Origin: Streptomyces tirandamycinicus
GTDB lineage: Bacteria > Actinomycetota > Actinomycetes > Streptomycetales > Streptomycetaceae
Direction: 5' to 3'
Assembly: GCF_003097515.1 (NCBI RefSeq)
Contig: NZ_CP029188.1
Location: 6,678,531-6,742,530 of the forward strand
DNA length: 64,000 bases
The notes beneath the pieces were generated by a model that did no database searches, was not told the DNA's origin, and saw only the letters and a program-made list of their open reading frames with translations. The position numbers and the translations under genes were made by a program. Below, piece by piece: positions 36,961 to 44,861 of this stretch; positions within the stretch are counted from its first letter, which is position 1, and each line of letters begins with the position of its first letter.

Positions 36961-37328
36961 GCTGGGTGTTCGGCCTCCCCGGGCTCGGTGCTCCCGGACC
37001 GGCCCGGCGCGTCCGTGTCCCCGTCCGTGTCCCCGTCCGTGTCCCCGTCCCTGCCGTCGTCCCGGTGTCCGTGCCGCCGTCCTTGTCGTCGTCCCGGTGT
37101 CCCGCGCGACCGCGTCCCCGCTCCCGCCGTCGCCCCGGTGCCAGGCGCGCTGCCCGTTCCTCGAACCGGGGCTTCCCGGGCCCGGCCGGGGGCCCGCGGT
37201 GCGCCGGCCGGACGGACCCGCCGCCGCACGCCGAACGCCGGGTCACCTTGTCCGGGTGATGCGGGCCCGCCTCCCGCCGCGCCACCATGCAGCAAGAGCC
37301 GTCAGCGCACGCACGGGGAAGTGCTCGC
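36961..37328. other. Intergenic region with a 12-bp repeat
   Basis: A 368-base gap. GTCCGTGTCCCC is repeated about 3.5 times at 37011-37050, followed by related GTCGTCCCGGTGTCC blocks. No gene was seen. The end (37315-37322) provides GGGGAAG as the Shine-Dalgarno of the next small gene. Confidence 0.65.
37011..37050. repeat. 12-bp tandem repeat
   Basis: GTCCGTGTCCCC occurs at 37011, 37023 and 37035, with a degenerate fourth copy at 37047. Confidence 0.9.
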
Positions 37329-37526
37329 ATGCGATACGAGTTCCGCGTCTCCGGTCATCTGTCACCGGCCGTCGCCGGTGCCTTTCCCGAGCTCGACGAA
37401 GTGACGGTGCCGGAGGAGACGGTCCTGTACGGGCCGGTCATCGACGAGGCACATCTGTACGGGCTGCTCGTACGGTTCCAGGACCTCGGCCTCCGCGTGG
37501 TGGAGCTGCGCCGGCTGCCCGACTGA
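37329..37526 (+). CDS. Small conserved-looking protein of unknown function
   Basis: This 65-residue protein MRYEFRVSGHLSP... ends in VVELRRLPD. It looks like a compact beta-alpha-beta fold with GPVIDEAHLYGLLVRFQDLG. I recall similar small Streptomyces proteins whose sequence ends in a dimer-forming VxELRR segment, but no function is known. The start is ATG 37329 with GGGGAAG eight bases upstream. Strong third-position GC separates it from the noise around it. It stands alone between two repeat-rich gaps. Confidence 0.8.
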   Translation: MRYEFRVSGHLSPAVAGAFPELDEVTVPEETVLYGPVIDEAHLYGLLVRFQDLGLRVVELRRLPD

Positions 37527-38023
37527 ACCGCCGCACCGCCCTCGGGGCCCGCCGATGAGCCATGAGCCACGGGCCATGTGCCATGAGCCATGAGCGACGG
37601 GCCGTGAGCGGTGAGCCGGAGCACCCGCCCGGCGCCCGGCGCCCGGGCCCGCGGCACGCGTCCCGCGGGACGGCGAAGCCGGAGCCCGCCACCCGGGTGG
37701 CGGGCAGGCCGGCTGCCGTGGACGGACCGCGTGAGGAGCGGGGCTCCGGGGCCGCCGGCTCCGTCGGCCGCTCTCGTCCCCGCTCACCCGTCCGGCGGTA
37801 CGGGCCCGCCGGAGCAGGCGGGCGGCCGCGACGCGAAGGGGACCGCGCGGCCCGTGCCAGGCCCCGCGAGCGTGGTACGGCGACGGGCCCCGCAGCCGGC
37901 TCTCCCGCGCGGTCCGGCCGGCCGCCGATTCACCCGTGTGGGGTGAGGGAACCACCCGCCCGCCGTCCCACACTGACGGCGAGCGGACATCCGAGGTCCG
38001 ACGGGAACGGCAGGAGGACGGAG
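37527..38023. other. Intergenic region with CCATGAGC repeats
   Basis: A 497-base gap. CCATGAGC/CCACGGGC/CCGTGAGC units recur at about 37553-37618. Open frames cross the rest but read as Arg/Pro/Gly-rich noise. The last bases carry CAGGAGG for the SHOCT gene. Confidence 0.6.
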
Positions 38024-38431
38024 ATGGACGACGCGGTCGACCTCGCTTACGACTATCCGGTTCTGGGCGCGTTCTGGACCGTGATGTGGATCTTCCTGTG
38101 GGTCGTGTGGCTGGTGCTGCTCTTCCGTGTCTTCGTGGACATCTTCCGCGACCACGAGATGAACGGCTGGGCCAAGGCGGCCTGGATCGTCTTCATGCTG
38201 CTGATTCCCTTCCTCGGCGTGCTGATCTACGTGATCGTCCGCGGCAGGGACATGGGCAGGCGCGAGATCCAGCACGCACAGGAGCAGCAGGAAGCCTTCA
38301 ACGCGTACATCCGGCAGACCGCCAAGGGCGCCGGAACGGGGGACGAGCTTGCCCGGCTCTCCGAGCTCAGGTCCAAGGGCGACCTGAGCGAGGAGGAGTT
38401 CCAGCGAGCCAAGGACAAGCTCCTGAGTTGA
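38024..38431 (+). CDS. Membrane protein with PLD-nuclease-N-like helices and SHOCT domain
   Basis: This 135-residue protein has two hydrophobic helices at about residues 12-36 and 46-68 (WAKAAWIVFMLLIPFLGVLI), the PLDc_N pattern ending in VRGRDMGRRE. A charged linker follows, then a C-terminal SHOCT domain (LARLSELRSKGDLSEEEFQ). SHOCT domains mediate oligomerisation; function unknown. ATG 38024 has CAGGAGG seven bases upstream. The next gene starts 15 bases downstream, so the two form an operon ended by a strong terminator. Confidence 0.9.
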   Translation: MDDAVDLAYDYPVLGAFWTVMWIFLWVVWLVLLFRVFVDIFRDHEMNGWAKAAWIVFMLLIPFLGVLIYVIVRGRDMGRREIQHAQEQQEAFNAYIRQTAKGAGTGDELARLSELRSKGDLSEEEFQRAKDKLLS

Positions 38432-38446
38432 GGACGAGGGGACATC

Positions 38447-38863
38447 ATGACCCAACCGACCACCGCACACTCCAAGCGCTACTTCGCCTGGGCCGGAGGC
38501 CTGACGATGTTCGCCGGAGTGGTCCTGATCATCGCCGGATTCCTGGACTTCTTCCGCGGAATCATGGGCATCGCCAACGACGACGTGTTCGTCGCGACGC
38601 CCGGCTACGTCTTCCGATTCGACCTCACCGCATGGGGCTGGCTGCATCTGATCTTCGGGATCGTCGCAGTCGCGGCCGGTTTCGCCCTCTTCAAGGGCGC
38701 CCTGTGGGCGCGGATCCTCGGCATCGCCCTCGCCGGGGTGCTGCTGGTCGTCAACTTCCTCTCCCTGCCGTACTACCCGCTGTGGTCCCTGGTGGCGATC
38801 GCCCTCTACATCGCGATCATCTGGGCCCTGTGCGTCGGACGGTCGGAGGAGGAGAAGATCTGA
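38447..38863 (+). CDS. DUF7144-like four-helix membrane protein
   Basis: This 138-residue protein has four hydrophobic helices (about residues 14-34, 62-82, 86-104 and 112-130). GLTMFAGVVLIIAGFLDFF and DLTAWGWLHLIFGIV are typical of the small actinobacterial membrane family often labelled DUF7144. The role is unknown. It is in an operon with the SHOCT gene (15-base gap) and is followed after 7 bases by a terminator. Confidence 0.88.
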   Translation: MTQPTTAHSKRYFAWAGGLTMFAGVVLIIAGFLDFFRGIMGIANDDVFVATPGYVFRFDLTAWGWLHLIFGIVAVAAGFALFKGALWARILGIALAGVLLVVNFLSLPYYPLWSLVAIALYIAIIWALCVGRSEEEKI

Positions 38864-38870
38864 CGGGGCG

Positions 38871-38904
38871 GCGGGCCCGCCGGTCCACCGGACCGGCGGG
38901 CCGC
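38871..38904 (+). terminator. Terminator of the SHOCT/DUF7144 operon
   Basis: GGGCCCGCCGGTCC and GGACCGGCGGGCC pair over 13 bp (loop ACC), with two further pairs after one bulge. It starts seven bases after the stop codon. Confidence 0.88.
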
Positions 38905-39339
38905 CCGCGGTGCCACCGGCATCCACGGCAGCGCGGGCCCTGCGCCGAGCAGGTCCGCCGGGGCCGCCGGACGGGGCCCCCGGCCACCGGGCGGCCCCGT
39001 CCAGCGGCCCCGACGGCGGCCGGGTGCACGGTTCCAGCGGCCGCGGGCAGGACGGTCCCCGGGGCCTCCGGCCCGGCGAGCGCCGCCGGGACACCGCCCG
39101 CGGCGGCCGCCCCGCCGGGGAGCCTGCCCGGCAGTAACGTCCCCACCCGCGGTCCTGCGGAGCCCTTCTCCGCCGGACCATCGGACTTCCGGACCCGCTC
39201 TCCCGACCCGTGGCCGTGGTCTTGCGGACCCGCCCTCCGGACCCGCGGTCTTGCGGACCCGGCGCCCTCCGGACCCGCGGACTTCCGGGCCCGCGGCCGT
39301 GCGGCCCCGCGCTGCGCGGCAGCCGTAACCGCCCGGGAC

Positions 39340-39368
39340 GTGCCACACGCACTCGGACAGGTGTGCAC
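39340..39368. promoter_or_regulatory. Inverted repeat, possible operator of the betaine importer
   Basis: GTGCCACAC and GTGTGCAC form a near-perfect inverted repeat around GCACTCGGACAG. The right arm ends 39 bases before the GTG start of the first permease gene. Confidence 0.4.
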
Positions 39369-39406
39369 AGCGCGCGCGAGTAGGGCGCCCGGGCTGCAAT
39401 GGACGG

Positions 39407-40096
39407 GTGACGGCGACTCCCGACGACTGCCTCTCGCGCAACGAGTGGATCTGCGGCGCCTACCTCTCCACCCGCCGCGAGATCCTCTGGGATGCCACCC
39501 TGCAGCACCTCCAGCTGACGTTCGCCTCCGTGGCACTGGCCCTGCTCCTCGCCGTGCCCCTCGCGATGGCCGCCCGCAGCCGGCGCTGGGCCGCCGGCCC
39601 CGTGCTCGGACTGACGACGATCCTCTACACGATCCCGTCCCTGGCGATGTTCTCGCTGCTGCTCCCGGTGTACGGGCTGTCCGCCTCGCTGGTCGTGGCC
39701 GGACTCGTGCTGTACTCCCTCACCCTGCTGGTCCGCAACATCCTCGCCGGACTCCGTGCCGTCCCCGCGGAGACCCGGCAGGCCGCGCGCGGCATGGGCT
39801 ACGGGCCGGTGCGGCTGCTCCTGGCCGTGGAGCTGCCGCTGGCCCTGCCCGCCGCGATGGCCGGGCTGCGGATCGCCACCGTGTCCGCCGTCTCACTGGT
39901 CACCATCGGCGCGATCGTCGGCTTCGGCGGGCTGGGCAACCTCATCTACTCGGGGATGAACACCTACTTCAAGGCCCAGGTGCTGACGGCCTCGGCGCTC
40001 TGCGTGCTCATCGCCGTGGCCGCCGATCTCGCCCTGCTGGGCATCCAGCGGGCGCTCACCCCGTGGACCCGGCCGTCACGGCGGGCCGCCGCGTGA
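39407..40096 (+). CDS. Glycine-betaine/osmoprotectant ABC transporter permease 1
   Basis: This 229-residue inner-membrane permease of the OpuC/ProW type has about five to six helices. The EAA loop that contacts the ATPase is ETRQAARGMGYGPVRLLLAV. LYTIPSLAMFSLLLPVYG and VGFGGLGNLIYSGMN are family signatures. It forms an importer with the overlapping second permease, the lipoprotein, and the ATPase on the opposite strand. The start is GTG 39407 (VTATPDDCLSRNEW); there is no strong Shine-Dalgarno. It shares GTGA with the next gene. Confidence 0.9.
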   Translation: MTATPDDCLSRNEWICGAYLSTRREILWDATLQHLQLTFASVALALLLAVPLAMAARSRRWAAGPVLGLTTILYTIPSLAMFSLLLPVYGLSASLVVAGLVLYSLTLLVRNILAGLRAVPAETRQAARGMGYGPVRLLLAVELPLALPAAMAGLRIATVSAVSLVTIGAIVGFGGLGNLIYSGMNTYFKAQVLTASALCVLIAVAADLALLGIQRALTPWTRPSRRAAA

Positions 40097-40767
40097 ACAC
40101 GCTCGCCCAGACCTGGGACTGGCTGGCCGACTCGGCCAACTGGTCGGGCGCGGACGGGGTCTGGCGCCGCCTCGGCCAGCACCTCTACCTCACATCGGTC
40201 TGTCTGGTGATCAGCTGCGCGATCGCCCTGCCCGTGGCCCTCACCCTGGGGCACCTCGGCAGGGGCGGGGCCCTCGCCGTCAACATCTCCAACGTCGGCC
40301 GGGCCGTCCCGACCTTCGCCGTCCTCGTCCTGCTGCTGCTCAGCCCGATCGGCACGTGGGGCGACTGGCCCACCATCGTCGCTCTCGTGCTGTTCGCCGT
40401 ACCGCCGCTGCTGACCAACGCCTACGTCGGGATGCGCGGTGTGGACCGGGACGTGGTGCGCGCCGCGCGGGGGATGGGCATGACGGGCACCCAGACGCTG
40501 CTCCGCGTCGAACTCCCGCTGGCGACGCCACTGGTCCTGACGGGGGTGCGGATCGCGGCCGTCCAGCTCGTGGCCACCGCGACCGTCGCGGCACTCGCGG
40601 GCGGCGGCGGGCTGGGCCGCATCATCACGGCGGGCTTCCATCTCGCCTCCACCCCGCAGGTGGTCGCCGGCGCGGTGCTCGTCGCCGCCCTCGCGCTGCT
40701 GGTGGAGGGCGTCTTCGTGGCCGCGGAGCGGTACGGGCCCGGGTGGGCCGGGGGACCGGCGACATGA
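40093..40767 (+). CDS. Glycine-betaine/osmoprotectant ABC transporter permease 2
   Basis: This 224-residue permease is paralogous to the preceding one, with NVGRAVPTFAVLVLLLL, the EAA loop DVVRAARGMGMTGTQTLLRV and AALAGGGGLGRIITAGF. The start is GTG 40093 inside the upstream stop (GTGA), giving MNTLAQTWDWLADSANW. The stop in turn overlaps the start of the binding-protein gene (ATGA). Two permeases with one ATPase is the usual OpuC/OpuB arrangement. Confidence 0.92.
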   Translation: MNTLAQTWDWLADSANWSGADGVWRRLGQHLYLTSVCLVISCAIALPVALTLGHLGRGGALAVNISNVGRAVPTFAVLVLLLLSPIGTWGDWPTIVALVLFAVPPLLTNAYVGMRGVDRDVVRAARGMGMTGTQTLLRVELPLATPLVLTGVRIAAVQLVATATVAALAGGGGLGRIITAGFHLASTPQVVAGAVLVAALALLVEGVFVAAERYGPGWAGGPAT

Positions 40768-41792
40768 GGCGCCTCCCCGCCCTTCCCTCCCGCCGTGCCC
40801 TCCCTTCTGTCCGCGCCCTTCCCTCGCTGCGCGTCCTCTCCTCCCTCCGCGTCCTTCCCGTACTCCTGTGCGCCGCCCTGCTGGTTCCGGTGGCCGCCTG
40901 CGCCACCGGGCCTTCCCTGGAGGACCGGGGACGGGTGACCGCCCCACCCGGGGACAGCAGGCACCTGACGATCGGAACCGCCGGCTTCACCGAGAGCGAT
41001 CTGCTCGCCCGGATGTACTCCCTGCTGCTCGAGCACGCCGGATACGGCACGAAGGTCATCTCCGTCTCCAACCGGGAGATCTACGAACCCGCCCTGGAGA
41101 GCGGGCAGATCGACGTGGTCCCCGAGTACGCGGCCACCTTCGCCGACTGGCTGAACGCCAAGACGCACGGTCACGGCGCGCCGCCCGTCGGCTCGCCCGA
41201 CCTCGGCGCCACCCTGCGCGCGCTGCGCTCGCTCGCCGAACCGCGAGGCCTGAAGGTCCTCGACCCGGGCCGGGCCGTCGACCAGAACGCCTTCGCCGTC
41301 ACCGAGGAGTTCGCCCGCGCGCACAACCTGCGGACCCTGAGCGACCTGGGCAGATCCGGGATCCCGGTGCGCCTAGCGGCCGGTGACGAATGCGTCCGGC
41401 GGCCGTACTGCGCACCCGGGCTGGAGAAGACGTACGGCATCCGCATCAGCGGAATCGACCCCAAGGGCGTCGGCACCACACAGGCCAAACAGGCCGTTCG
41501 GTCCGGCCGGGACCAGATGGTCCTCACCACCACCACCGACGCCACGCTCGACGACTTCGGGCTGGTGCTCCTGGAGGACGACAAGCACCTCCAGAACGCC
41601 GACCACATCGTCCCCGTCGTCAACCGGGCGCGGGCCGGCGGAACCCGGGTCACGGAGGCCCTCGGCAGGCTGAACACGGTGCTGACCACGGAGGATCTCG
41701 CCCGGCTCAACGAGCAGGTCGACAGCCGGCGCAGGCTGCCCGAGGACGTCGCGCGGCAGTACCTGCGCTCCAAGGGCCTGCTCCCGGAGTGA
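40764..41792 (+). CDS. Glycine-betaine/osmoprotectant-binding lipoprotein
   Basis: This 342-residue OpuAC/ProX-type solute-binding protein captures quaternary ammonium compounds. The lipobox VAAC puts the lipidated Cys at residue 46. The signal peptide is unusually long because its N-region holds imperfect repeats of LPSLRVL/LPSVRAL. The mature protein has TIGTAGFTESDLLARMYSLL, GQIDVVPEYAATFADWLN, DQNAFAVTEEFARAHNL and DFGLVLLEDDKHLQNAD, all matching the family. The start ATG overlaps the permease stop. It is convergent with the ATPase gene. Confidence 0.92.
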   Translation: MRRLPALPSRRALPSVRALPSLRVLSSLRVLPVLLCAALLVPVAACATGPSLEDRGRVTAPPGDSRHLTIGTAGFTESDLLARMYSLLLEHAGYGTKVISVSNREIYEPALESGQIDVVPEYAATFADWLNAKTHGHGAPPVGSPDLGATLRALRSLAEPRGLKVLDPGRAVDQNAFAVTEEFARAHNLRTLSDLGRSGIPVRLAAGDECVRRPYCAPGLEKTYGIRISGIDPKGVGTTQAKQAVRSGRDQMVLTTTTDATLDDFGLVLLEDDKHLQNADHIVPVVNRARAGGTRVTEALGRLNTVLTTEDLARLNEQVDSRRRLPEDVARQYLRSKGLLPE

Positions 41793-41889
41793 CCCGGACG
41801 GGGCGGCGACCCGGGGGCGGCCGAGGGCGGCACGAGGTGGCACGGGCCAGCGGCACGGCGCGGCGCGGCACGGGTCGGTGTCGCGCGGC

Positions 41890-41951
41890 GCGGCACCGGC
41901 GGTCGGCCGGGGGCGGCACGGGGCGGCACCGGCGGTCGGCCGGGGGCGGCT
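41890..41951. repeat. 33-bp tandem repeat between convergent importer genes
   Basis: GCGGCACCGGCGGTCGGCCG followed by GGGGCGGC is present twice with a spacing of 33 bases, ending at the stop codon of the leftward ATPase gene. Confidence 0.85.
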
Positions 41952-43114
41952 CAGGCGTCCGCCACCGAGTCGAACTCCACCTCATCCCTGGCCACCCCCA
42001 GGGCCTCGGCGCCCACCGAACGGCGCAGTGCCTCGTGGAGTTTCGCCGGGGTCAGCACCCCCGCGAACCGGGCCCCGTCCACCACCGCCACCCATCCGGC
42101 GTCGTGCTGCAGCATCTCGCCGAAGGCCCGCTTCAGCGGAGCCCCGAGCGGTACCCATGCCTCCATCCGGCGCGCCAGGTCGCCGACCGTGCCCCGGCCG
42201 CCGGCCAGGGCCAGGGACTCGGCCGACACCCAGCCGTGCAGATCCCCACCGGCGTTGAGCACGACCGCCCAGCGGGCGTCCGCGGCCCGCAGCCGGGCCG
42301 CCGCGGCGCCGGCCGGTTCGTCCAGGCGCGCCACCGGGGGCTGCTCCAAGGCGTCCTCGTCGATCGTGGTCACCGAGAGCCGCTTCAGCCCCCGGTCCAC
42401 GCCCACGAAGCGGGCCACGTAGTCGGTGGCGGGTGTGCCGAGCACCGCGCCGGGCGTGTCGAACTGCTCGATGCGGCCGTGACCGTACACGGCGATGCGG
42501 TCACCCATCCGCACCGCCTCCTCGAGGTCGTGGGTGACGAGCAGCACGGTCTTGCGGACCGTCGCCTGGAGATTGAGGAACTCGTTCTGCAGGCGCTCCC
42601 GTACCACCGGGTCGACGGCGCCGAACGGCTCGTCCATCAGCAGTACCGGAGGATCCGCCGCCAGTGCCCGGGCCACCCCGACCCGCTGGCGCTGGCCCCC
42701 CGAGAGCTGCCCGGGGTAGCGGTCCCCGAAGGTCTTCGGATCCAGGCCCACCAGTTCGAGGAGCTCGGCGGCCCGGGCCCGGGCCCTGCGCTTCTTCCAG
42801 CCCAGCAGGGACGGCACCGTCGCGGTGTTGTCGAGGACCGTCCGGTGCGGGAAGAGCCCGACCTGCTGGATGACGTAGCCGATGCGGCGGCGCAGCCGTA
42901 CCGGGTCGACCCGGGAGACGTCCTCGCCGCCCACCAGGATCCGCCCGGACGTGGGTTCGATCAGCCGGTTGACCATCATCATCGTGGTGGTCTTCCCGCA
43001 TCCCGACGGGCCGACGAGCGTGACCAGTTCGCCCTCGGCGACCTCGAAGGACAGCCCGTCCACAGCGGTCGTCCCGTCCGGGTAGACCTTGCCGACCTCC
43101 TCGAACCGGATCAT
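41951..43114 (-). CDS. Glycine-betaine/osmoprotectant ABC transporter ATP-binding protein
   Basis: This 387-residue ATPase of the OpuCA/ProV type has Walker A GPSGCGKTTT near residue 36, Q-loop VIQQVGLFPH, signature LSGGQRQR, Walker B VLLMDEPFGAVD and switch His in LLVTHDLEEAVRMGD. The C-terminal third is a CBS-like regulatory region (LNAGGDLHGWVSAESL, DAGWVAVVDGARFAGVLTP) that in OpuA-type systems senses ionic strength or c-di-AMP. It is convergent with the permease and binding-protein genes, whereas related clusters usually keep all genes on one strand. ATG 43114 has no Shine-Dalgarno but a -10-like TAGCGT six bases upstream. Confidence 0.93.
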   Translation of the reverse strand: MIRFEEVGKVYPDGTTAVDGLSFEVAEGELVTLVGPSGCGKTTTMMMVNRLIEPTSGRILVGGEDVSRVDPVRLRRRIGYVIQQVGLFPHRTVLDNTATVPSLLGWKKRRARARAAELLELVGLDPKTFGDRYPGQLSGGQRQRVGVARALAADPPVLLMDEPFGAVDPVVRERLQNEFLNLQATVRKTVLLVTHDLEEAVRMGDRIAVYGHGRIEQFDTPGAVLGTPATDYVARFVGVDRGLKRLSVTTIDEDALEQPPVARLDEPAGAAAARLRAADARWAVVLNAGGDLHGWVSAESLALAGGRGTVGDLARRMEAWVPLGAPLKRAFGEMLQHDAGWVAVVDGARFAGVLTPAKLHEALRRSVGAEALGVARDEVEFDSVADA

Positions 43115-43120
43115 GCGTCC

Positions 43121-43126
43121 ACGCTA
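43121..43126 (-). promoter_or_regulatory. Candidate -10 box for a leaderless ATPase transcript
   Basis: On the minus strand the order is TAGCGT, then GGACGC, then ATG (43114). There is no Shine-Dalgarno. Confidence 0.4.
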
Positions 43127-43289
43127 GGCGCGCGGCGCATGGGGCGCACACGGACCGGCACCGCACCGGCACCGGATCGGGCACCCTCCGGCACCGGATC
43201 GGGCGCCGGGACGGCAGAGCAGCGGGCGCCGGGACGGCAGCGGCCCCGGCCCGGGCAGGGAAAGCCCGGCTCGGCCCACGAAACCCCCG

Positions 43290-43332
43290 TCCGGTCCGGG
43301 AAACCCGGGTTCGGTCCGGGAAACCCGGGTCC
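43290..43332. repeat. 20-bp tandem repeat
   Basis: TCCGGTCCGGGAAACCCGGG (43290) is followed directly by the same unit with one change (43310) and a partial third. Confidence 0.88.
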
Positions 43333-43443
43333 GGCGAGCGGACGGCCCCGGCCGGCTGATCCTCGGGCGACCCCCGCCCGGCCGTGTGATGCACTGGGCG
43401 GGCGGGGAACGCACCATCAGTGACGACACAGCAGGAGCGCGCA

Positions 43444-44742
43444 GTGACCAGCTACCGGCAGCCGGGCCTCGTCCTCACGGACCGCCACTTCACCGTTCCC
43501 CTGGACCACGCCGACCCCTCGGGGGAGCGGATAGCGCTCTACGGCCGCGAGATCGTCGCCGGCGGCCGGGCCGGGGCCGATCTGCCCTGGCTGGTGTACC
43601 TGGAGGGCGGGCCCGGCTTCGGGGCGCGGCGCTTCCCCGGCAAGCAGGCGTGGCTGGGACGTGCGGTGCAGGAGTTCCGCGTCCTCCTCCTCGACCAGCG
43701 CGGCACCGGGCTGTCCTCGCCCGTCAACCGCCAGACCCTGCCCCTGCGCGGCGGCCCGGAGGAGCAGGCCCGCTACCTCTCGCACTTCCGTGCGGACAGC
43801 ATCGTCCGGGACTGCGAAGCGGTCCGCGCGCAGCTGACCGGAGGGGCGCGCTGGACGGTCCTCGGCCAGAGCTTCGGCGGATTCTGCGCGACCCGCTACC
43901 TCTCGACCGCACCGGAAGGGCTGAAGGCCGTCCTGATCACCGGCGGACTGCCCTCGCTGGACGCGCGTGCCGAGGACGTCTACCGCGCCGCCTACCCCCG
44001 CATCCAGCGCAGGAACGACGCCCACTACGCCCGCTACCCGCAGGACGTGGAGCGCGCCCGGCGCATCGCCGCACACCTCGCGACCGGGCGGACCGTCCTG
44101 CCCGGCGGCTACGTCCTCACCCCCGAGGCGTTCCAGTCGCTGGGGATCCAGCTCGGCACCGGCGACGGCAGCCACCAGCTCCACTACCTGCTGGAGAACG
44201 CCTTCGTCCGCACGGCCGACGGCGACGAGCTCTCCGACGCATTCCGGCAGGCCGCCCTCACCGCGCTCTCGTACGCGGCCCATCCGCTGTACGCCGTGCT
44301 CCACGAGGCCATCTACGCCCAGGGCGGGGCCCCCACGGCCTGGGCGGCCGAACGGGTGCGCGCCGAGTTCCCGCAGTTCGACGCGGAGAAGGCCCTCGCG
44401 GGCGACGGACCCCTGCTCTTCACCGGGGAGTCCGTCCACCCCTGGCACTTCGAGACCGACCCCGCCCTGCGGCCGCTGCGCGAGGCCGCGGAGATCCTGG
44501 CCGCCCGCACCGACTGGCCCGCGCTGTACGACGCCGAACGCCTCGCGGCCAACGAGGTCCCGGTCGCCGCCGCCGTCTACCACGACGACATGTACGTCGA
44601 CACCGCCCACTCCCTCGCGACGGCACGCGCCATCCGCGGACTGCGCACCTGGGTCACCGACGAGTACGAGCACGACGGCGTGCGGACGTCCGGTTCCCGT
44701 GTGCTGGACCGGCTGCTCGCGCTGGCGCGCGACGAGGTGTGA
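43444..44742 (+). CDS. Alpha/beta hydrolase, proline-iminopeptidase-like
   Basis: This 432-residue cytoplasmic hydrolase is related to prolyl aminopeptidases (S33). The oxyanion motif is YLEGGPGFGA, the nucleophile is Ser in VLGQSFGGFCATRYL and LLLDQRGTGLSSP precedes it. The late YHDDMYVD segment likely supplies a catalytic acid, and the His would be in the final TAHSLATARA region or HDD. It removes N-terminal proline or related residues from peptides by family inference. GTG 43444 has AGGAG six bases upstream; a GTG at 43420 would sit before that Shine-Dalgarno. It starts divergently from the ATPase gene. Confidence 0.9.
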   Translation: MTSYRQPGLVLTDRHFTVPLDHADPSGERIALYGREIVAGGRAGADLPWLVYLEGGPGFGARRFPGKQAWLGRAVQEFRVLLLDQRGTGLSSPVNRQTLPLRGGPEEQARYLSHFRADSIVRDCEAVRAQLTGGARWTVLGQSFGGFCATRYLSTAPEGLKAVLITGGLPSLDARAEDVYRAAYPRIQRRNDAHYARYPQDVERARRIAAHLATGRTVLPGGYVLTPEAFQSLGIQLGTGDGSHQLHYLLENAFVRTADGDELSDAFRQAALTALSYAAHPLYAVLHEAIYAQGGAPTAWAAERVRAEFPQFDAEKALAGDGPLLFTGESVHPWHFETDPALRPLREAAEILAARTDWPALYDAERLAANEVPVAAAVYHDDMYVDTAHSLATARAIRGLRTWVTDEYEHDGVRTSGSRVLDRLLALARDEV

Positions 44743-44849
44743 CGAGGCGCCGCGAGCCGCCGCCGGTTGCGGGCGCGGAGCGACAGAACCGGCGGCACGA
44801 CCGCCGGCCGGCTCGGAGAGGTGACGCCGGGAAGCGCGGGCACCGCGGA

Positions 44850-44855
44850 TACGCT
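44850..44855 (+). promoter_or_regulatory. Candidate -10 box for a leaderless PIG-L transcript
   Basis: TACGCT, then CCCGGC, then ATG at 44862, with no Shine-Dalgarno. The -35 element is not clear. Confidence 0.4.
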
Positions 44856-44861
44856 CCCGGC

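Larger units (their letters stand above)
38864..39406. other. Intergenic region upstream of the betaine importer
   Basis: A 543-base gap that starts with a strong terminator. Imperfect copies of CTTGCGGACCCG...CCTCCGGACCCGCGG occur at about 39220-39283. An inverted repeat at 39340-39368 lies 38 bases before the permease start. No gene was seen. Confidence 0.6.
43115..43443. other. Divergent intergenic region with repeats
   Basis: These 329 bases lie between the ATPase and hydrolase genes. CGGCACCGGATCGGGC and GGGCGCCGGGACGGCAG each occur twice, and a 20-bp repeat lies at 43290-43332. No gene was seen. Confidence 0.65.
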
